In this document: positions 54,001-60,000 of the stretch, piece by piece
Layout of the letters: each line of letters starts with the position of its first letter
Numbering within the stretch: the first letter of the stretch is position 1
DNA from: Trichopria drosophilae
Lineage: Eukaryota > Arthropoda > Insecta > Hymenoptera > Diapriidae
Direction of reading: 5' to 3'
Length of the DNA stretch: 64,000 bases
Assembly: GCA_030407085.1 (NCBI GenBank)
Contig: CM059582.1
Span: forward strand, 48,073,001 to 48,137,000
Translations under genes and position numbers: made by a program
Notes under the pieces: model-generated
What the model saw: the letters and a program-made list of their open reading frames with translations, nothing else
Database searches by the model: none
What the model was told of the DNA's origin: nothing

Positions 54001-57000
54001 GAAAATAATTGACAAATTGATTAAACTTCACTGTCTAATATTTTATTTTGTAGTTGAACAAATAAATTCCCTCATAATTAACAGATTTTAAATTAAAACC
54101 GATATTAAATCGGCAATTTATCCTGAGGTGGGAGTTGGGAGAGCAGTAATGTAATTTATAAATTTGTATTTATTAATATAATTTAATTAATATAAATTGC
54201 AACTCTTAAGAAAGTTAACTTATCGTTGATGACGTAAAGGTCCGTCGAACTTCAGATTGAAGCTTGAAAATTATAATGAATCCAACCCAAAACGTTTTGT
54301 TATTAAAGAATGTGTATGAGTGATTTAAAAATTATATCTTTGGTGATAAATGGAATATTACGTACATTTAAATATGTTTAAACTTGTAAATATGTGTTCC
54401 GTAATAAAACAGAGTCCATTTTTTAAAGTAATACAACAAATAAAATGTACGTACGATCCGCATTATTTTTTTCAACAAAATAGAATCGCATTTATAGAAA
54501 ATTCTCATGGAGGAATATTAAACGGCTGTCAAATTTAAATTACGATAGAACAAATGAAAATTTAAAGAAAACTGCTGTTTTACTATTTGAATGCCCCCGA
54601 TTTTTAATAAGCATTTGGTCTAATTTTATAAAGTGTATCATGAAGTATACACTTTCGTAAGTTTTTTGCATTAAATAACAGCATTTAAACATTGCTAAAT
54701 TCAATTGTCAACATATCAATATATCACACTTTTTAAAAACATCCTTATATTAAAAATAATATTTAAAAATCTAACATAATCAATATTTTTTAGCTGCTCG
54801 TGCTAATTAACTAATTATTTTCTAGTCCACATCAAGACAAACCTAAATCTTTAAATAGCTTAAGAGTTGAATTAAATTACTTTTAATATTCGAAATAATT
54901 AAGAAACGTATTGCAAACATCCTATACATTATTGATTTCCTAAAGATTAAAAGGTCGAACTCTGATAATTGCAAAATGATATAATCTATTATGTCATACA
55001 AAACATGCATGTTATCAAGGAAGTAAATTTTGAAGGTGATGTAGCTTAAAAAAATGCGCCTATACCAACAATGCATAAACGGTGGATCCTCCCAGAGAGT
55101 TTATAAGCCAACGTTATTGGTGCCGATCAATCACCAGGTGGAATGCACATTCAAAACAATTGCATCATTAATACGTACACGTGTATCCCAAGTCAATTGC
55201 AGTTTACAGACACCTGTCTTGCAGTGTTGTTAGGTTTAATGAAAATGGACCTCTGATTTCGGGGCTTTATTCGGTATAGAGTATAGAGGCAAAAATGCAA
55301 AATTCGAAATCACAACTGCTTGTTTTTAAAAAAATATTTCAAAATTACTGTGTCATATAGTTTATCGTACATGTTTTAATCAAATCAAGTAATACATAGA
55401 CACACCCGCAAAACCTCACGCACACACACATTCGCGAACGCAAGCCGAAGTGAATTGGATTACCACCTTCAATTTTTGTACTTTTAACATTTTTTTCTTT
55501 TGCTTTTTCGATTTTATTCTATTTTGCAGTTTTTTGATATTTATTGAAAATTACAACTTGAACGTAGTAGTATATAGATCCTATTATTTAAATTAAAATT
55601 GTATTTTTCTTGCTTTTTCAATTTTTGTATTTTTATTTATTTGCTTTTAATTTTTAATGAACATTAAAATCATGTAATATGCTTGTTATTTGGAAATATC
55701 TTCAAGATGTTATTATCAGAATGCGGTAATGGCTTTTGAAAGTGTACCTGGGTTCTTCAAGATTATTTTTTTGTACCGGTTCCAAAATTTTAATTCCTTA
55801 TGTTCCGAATTCCGGACTACATATCTTTGTTGTGAAGAAATTGTGCACTGTCCTCGATATGCCTAAGAGCAACAGGATTTGATTAAAACATGTACTATAT
55901 ATATTTATTTAATGTATCCACAATTTTGTGCTTACATGGCTTCCGATCACCTTTGCACTATTTACAAACTTTATGTTTACAACTCTCACACTACATTTCT
56001 ACATCTAATTTCATTCTCTCGCTTTCAATCTAAGATTTCCATTTCCATTCTGTTGCTATCTCTCTCTCTCTCTCTCCCTCTCTTTGTCCTTCCATTCGTT
56101 GCTCACTCCCTCTCTCACTCTTTCCCTCTCCCCGTCATTTACTTTATCTCGCTCGCTAATTACATCTGTCAATACCCCTCTTACCTCACCGGCACAATTC
56201 TATTTACATTTTACCATTTCGATGTTCATTCTACGCTACATTCCATTTTACTTCCCCTCTCTCTCATTCTCTCTTTGTATCTCTCGCATTTTTTCTACTT
56301 TTTCCATCCACTTGTACCCTCTCCCGTCTTCATTTAATACATCCATTCTTATCTCATTCTCTCCTACCAATTTTTTACACACCCGAAGATGTCTCATACA
56401 CTCTCTTTCTTCCCCACACAGCCTACACTTTCTATCCTCTTCTTTCATCCAATACCTGTTACCCCTTGTCTCATTTCCACATCTCCATCTTGCTATCGTT
56501 TGTATTTTCTTCCCTTCCGTCCTCTTTCTATTCTCTCTCATATATGTTGGGATTCCCTCTACCCTCCTATATTCTACGCACGACTTTGACTTTCTCACTT
56601 GCTCTATCCTCTCCTGTTCGTCTACCTCTTTATCCCTTTTCCTCAGTTTTTCCCATTTTTCTTCCCCTTCCGCTCTCAGCGCCTCCTCACTCTGCCCTAC
56701 CCTCCACAAGTATTTCCTTCTCTCCAAACTATCTCTTGCCCATTCTTTCTCTACTCTCTCTCTTTCATCTTTTCTCTTTTCCACTATGCAGATTTTCCCC
56801 ACTTCTCCCATCTCCCCTTTTTCCATTTTCTCCTCATAGCGACCTGCCCTACTTCCTGCTTCATTTCTTATTTTTTCTCTTTTCAATTCCTCTCTTACTA
56901 TGTATCCTGGCGTCCCTCTATCTAATTTTAAAATCCATCTTAAATACTTTTCCTGTAGACTCTCTACCCCCTCCCACTCCTTATATCCCCAGATTTCTAC

Positions 57001-60000
57001 TCCATACATTAACACCCCCTTTACTATGCTATCGAATAGCTTTAACCTCCATCTTATGTCTCCTCTAAATTTCCTTTCCCCGTAACTCCACACCCATCCC
57101 ATCGCAATTCTCGCCTTTCTTACCCGCTCTCTTACATGTTCATCCTCTCTATTATTTCTTTTCATTACATATCCTAAATAATTAATCCTCTTTACTTCTT
57201 GAATACTCTCTTTTCCCCACCACCACTTCCTTTCTTTTTCTTTCCCTCCATCATTTTTAAACACAATCACTTTGGATTTTTCTACGCTTAAATCTAATTT
57301 TTTATCTTCTAAATATTTCTTTAGCATTCTCATCATCGCTCTTAATCCGTCTTCCTTTTCTGCTACTATAGCTATATCATCTGCATATTCCAATGACCAT
57401 ATTTTTGTCCTTCCTACTTTCACTCCCCCAGGCCCTTTCATCATTTCCTCCTCTATATCAGCAATATATATATTAAACAATGTAGGGCTTAGAGGGCATC
57501 CTTGCCTAACTCCTTTCTCTACTATAAATTCCCTACTCTCCTTCTCCATTATTCTTACTCTACATCTCGTCTCTTCGTAAATTTCTTTTACCCTCTCTAT
57601 AAGATCTTTCTCTATTCCTCTTTTCTCCATCATCTTCCATAAAATCTCTCTATCCAATCTGTCAAAAGCTGCCTTCAAATCTGCGAAGAACGCATACACC
57701 TTTTCCTTTCTACCCAGCCTCCTCCCTATTACATGCTTTAACATCTTTATATTTCCTATTGTCCCTCTATTTTTCCTAAATCCTGCTTGTGATCTCCCCC
57801 ATCCTCCATTTTCGTCCAACGCCTTTACTATTCTTTTATTCAGAATGCTTGCGTATATTTTGTATGCAGTACTGGTTAGTGTTACCCCTCTATAATTGCT
57901 TACTATATTTCTTTCACCTCTCTTCCATATTGGCACTACTATTCCTATCCTCCAACTATCCGGAAAACCTTCTCCCCTCCATACTTTTTTAATTATCTCG
58001 CCCAGCTTTTCTGCCACCTTATCGCCTCCCGCTATCCATACCTCGTTTTTTAAACCATCCGATCCTGCTGCTTTTTTTTCTTTTTAACCTCTTTATTTCA
58101 CTCATTATTTCATCTTGTTTTACTTCATTTCCTTCTCTCACTTTCATTTCCCTATGTTCTTTTTCTAAGTTTCTTCTTGCCCCTCCTAGTGCTTCCATGA
58201 AGTATTCCTCCCACTGTTCCACACTTATACTTTTGTCAATTTCCTCCCTTCGTTTTCTTCCCTTATTTATAAAATTCCACGCTTCTTCTTCCGTTTTAAT
58301 TTTCTCTATCTCTTTCTCTTCCTGTCTACTGTATTCTTTTTTCTTTTCCTCACGTAATTGTCTATACTCTTTTCTTGTTGTAATCTTGTAACGTATTTCC
58401 TATAATCTTCCTCGTTCTGTTTTCTTCTATATTCTTTTCTCTTTCTATGCGCCTCTCTCTTCTTTCTTTTACACTCATTATCCCACCATGGCACCCACCC
58501 TAACTCTTTTTTTCTTCCTCTTTTCCTTTCTACTATCGCCTTTTTTGTCTTTGTCTCTAGTTCTTCCCACTCCTTTCTTACCCCTTTTTCCTTCCATTCT
58601 ACTTTCTGCATTCTTTTTCTATATTCTATTTCCCCTTCTTTCGTCCAATTTTGTATTTTCCCTTCTTCTTTCTCCTCTATAGTTTGTCCCTTTTCCCAGC
58701 CTCGGGCTATTGTTACTATTAACGGTTGATGATCGGACTCAATCCGATCTCCTACTTCCAATCTTTTTATTTTATCCCCCGCCTCCACATTCACCACTGC
58801 ATAATCTATTACCGATTTTTTCCCATCCCTTTCAAAAGTCCATTCTCCCGACTCATCCCCCTCTTTTCCTCCATTTAATATTATCCAGCCCCTATCTTCT
58901 ATCATTTCAATCATATCCCTTCCTTGTACATTTACTCTCTCATCCTTTGATTCTCTCCCTCTATCTTCTATTTCTTCTCCACATCCCTCTCCTCCTCCTA
59001 GTCTTCCTGTTCTTGCATTGAAATCTCCTGCTATTAATAAATTTCGATCCTCTGTCTCTCTTATTATTTCTCCTAACGAATCTAACAACTCTTTATTCCC
59101 GTCTCTGTTATACAGTGAGAATATTCTCCATCCCTCCTTCCCTACCTCTATTCTTCTTTCTTGTACTCCTTCTACTTCCCTATATTCTTCCCTCCCTTCC
59201 CTCTCTAATTCCTTTCTTATCCCTGTTATTATACCCCCCATCGCTCTTCCTTTCTTACTCTCTCTTTTTGCAACCTGACACTTCCAATTCCAATCTTTAG
59301 GCAACTTCTGCCTTATTCTCTCCCACTCTCTTTCCTCTACCCATGTCTCTGTGAGTCCAATCACCTCAAATTCCTTCAGAAAATTCCAGAAATCCACTAC
59401 TCCCCCCCAATTGTTTCACCCACCTCCCTACCTTTCTTTCTGCCGTTTCCTCCGGTAAACTCAGCACTGATTCTACAGTTTCACTATCCCCACTGTCAAC
59501 TTTCCTCTCTTCTCTGTCTACACGTCCTTCTCTGTTTTCCCCCTTCTGTACACCACTCATTAAATATACTCACGTGTTATCGTAGTAAGCAATTAATTTA
59601 GTGTATACAGCGCCACCCAATATTTCGAAACGTGTCGTTCTAGGTAGCTCCTCGCAACTCGCAGGTCTCTCGTATCTGCCGTTCTCGTCGAAGATCGCGC
59701 AATTTCGCGATTCGGTGTTTTCCGTTCCCAGCTGCCACGTGGAATTTGGTCGTCTCGCCAAAACCTATTTCGAGGTTAGCCAGGGTACGCCCTTTCGATA
59801 CAAATTACTCACTTTTAAGCTTACTGCTTTCTTTAGAGTTAGTCGAAAATGGGTGACCGTCCCCTGACGTTTCTCTCAGTGACAGAAAATGCCAGATATT
59901 TGAGTAAAAACTCTCAAAAACTTACAGTTTCTCGCTCGTATGAAAAACACGTTTTTCCACTCACCGCTGTCAGCCGGAAGTCCATTAAAACATGTACTAT

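Larger units (their letters stand above)
55902..59983 (-). mobile_element. Near full-length APE-type non-LTR retrotransposon (LINE), frameshifted
   Basis: 4.08-kb element, minus strand, bounded by a perfect 20-bp target-site duplication. 5' UTR about 420 bp (59983-59561, begins GGACTTCCGGCTGACAGC), one ORF from ATG 59560 to the stop at 56248 (about 1,100 codons) in three shifted pieces, 3' UTR about 350 bp ending ATTAAATAAATA. The coding strand is strongly purine-rich, the plus strand CT-rich with (CT)n. Domains in order: AP-like endonuclease, reverse transcriptase, C-terminal CCHC-type knuckle. The long duplication and A-rich tail are typical of target-primed reverse transcription. The clade (R1, Jockey, CR1 or other) cannot be fixed by eye. 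Confidence 0.88.

Noticed and set aside
55879..57085. Long plus-strand frames rich in Ser/Leu/Phe/Pro
   Set aside because: Antisense of the purine-rich LINE ORF; CT-rich composition explains the open frames.
59570..59761. 63-codon minus-strand frame ahead of the LINE ORF, possible ORF1
   Set aside because: Too short and lacking zinc-knuckle or coiled-coil features; more likely LINE 5' UTR.
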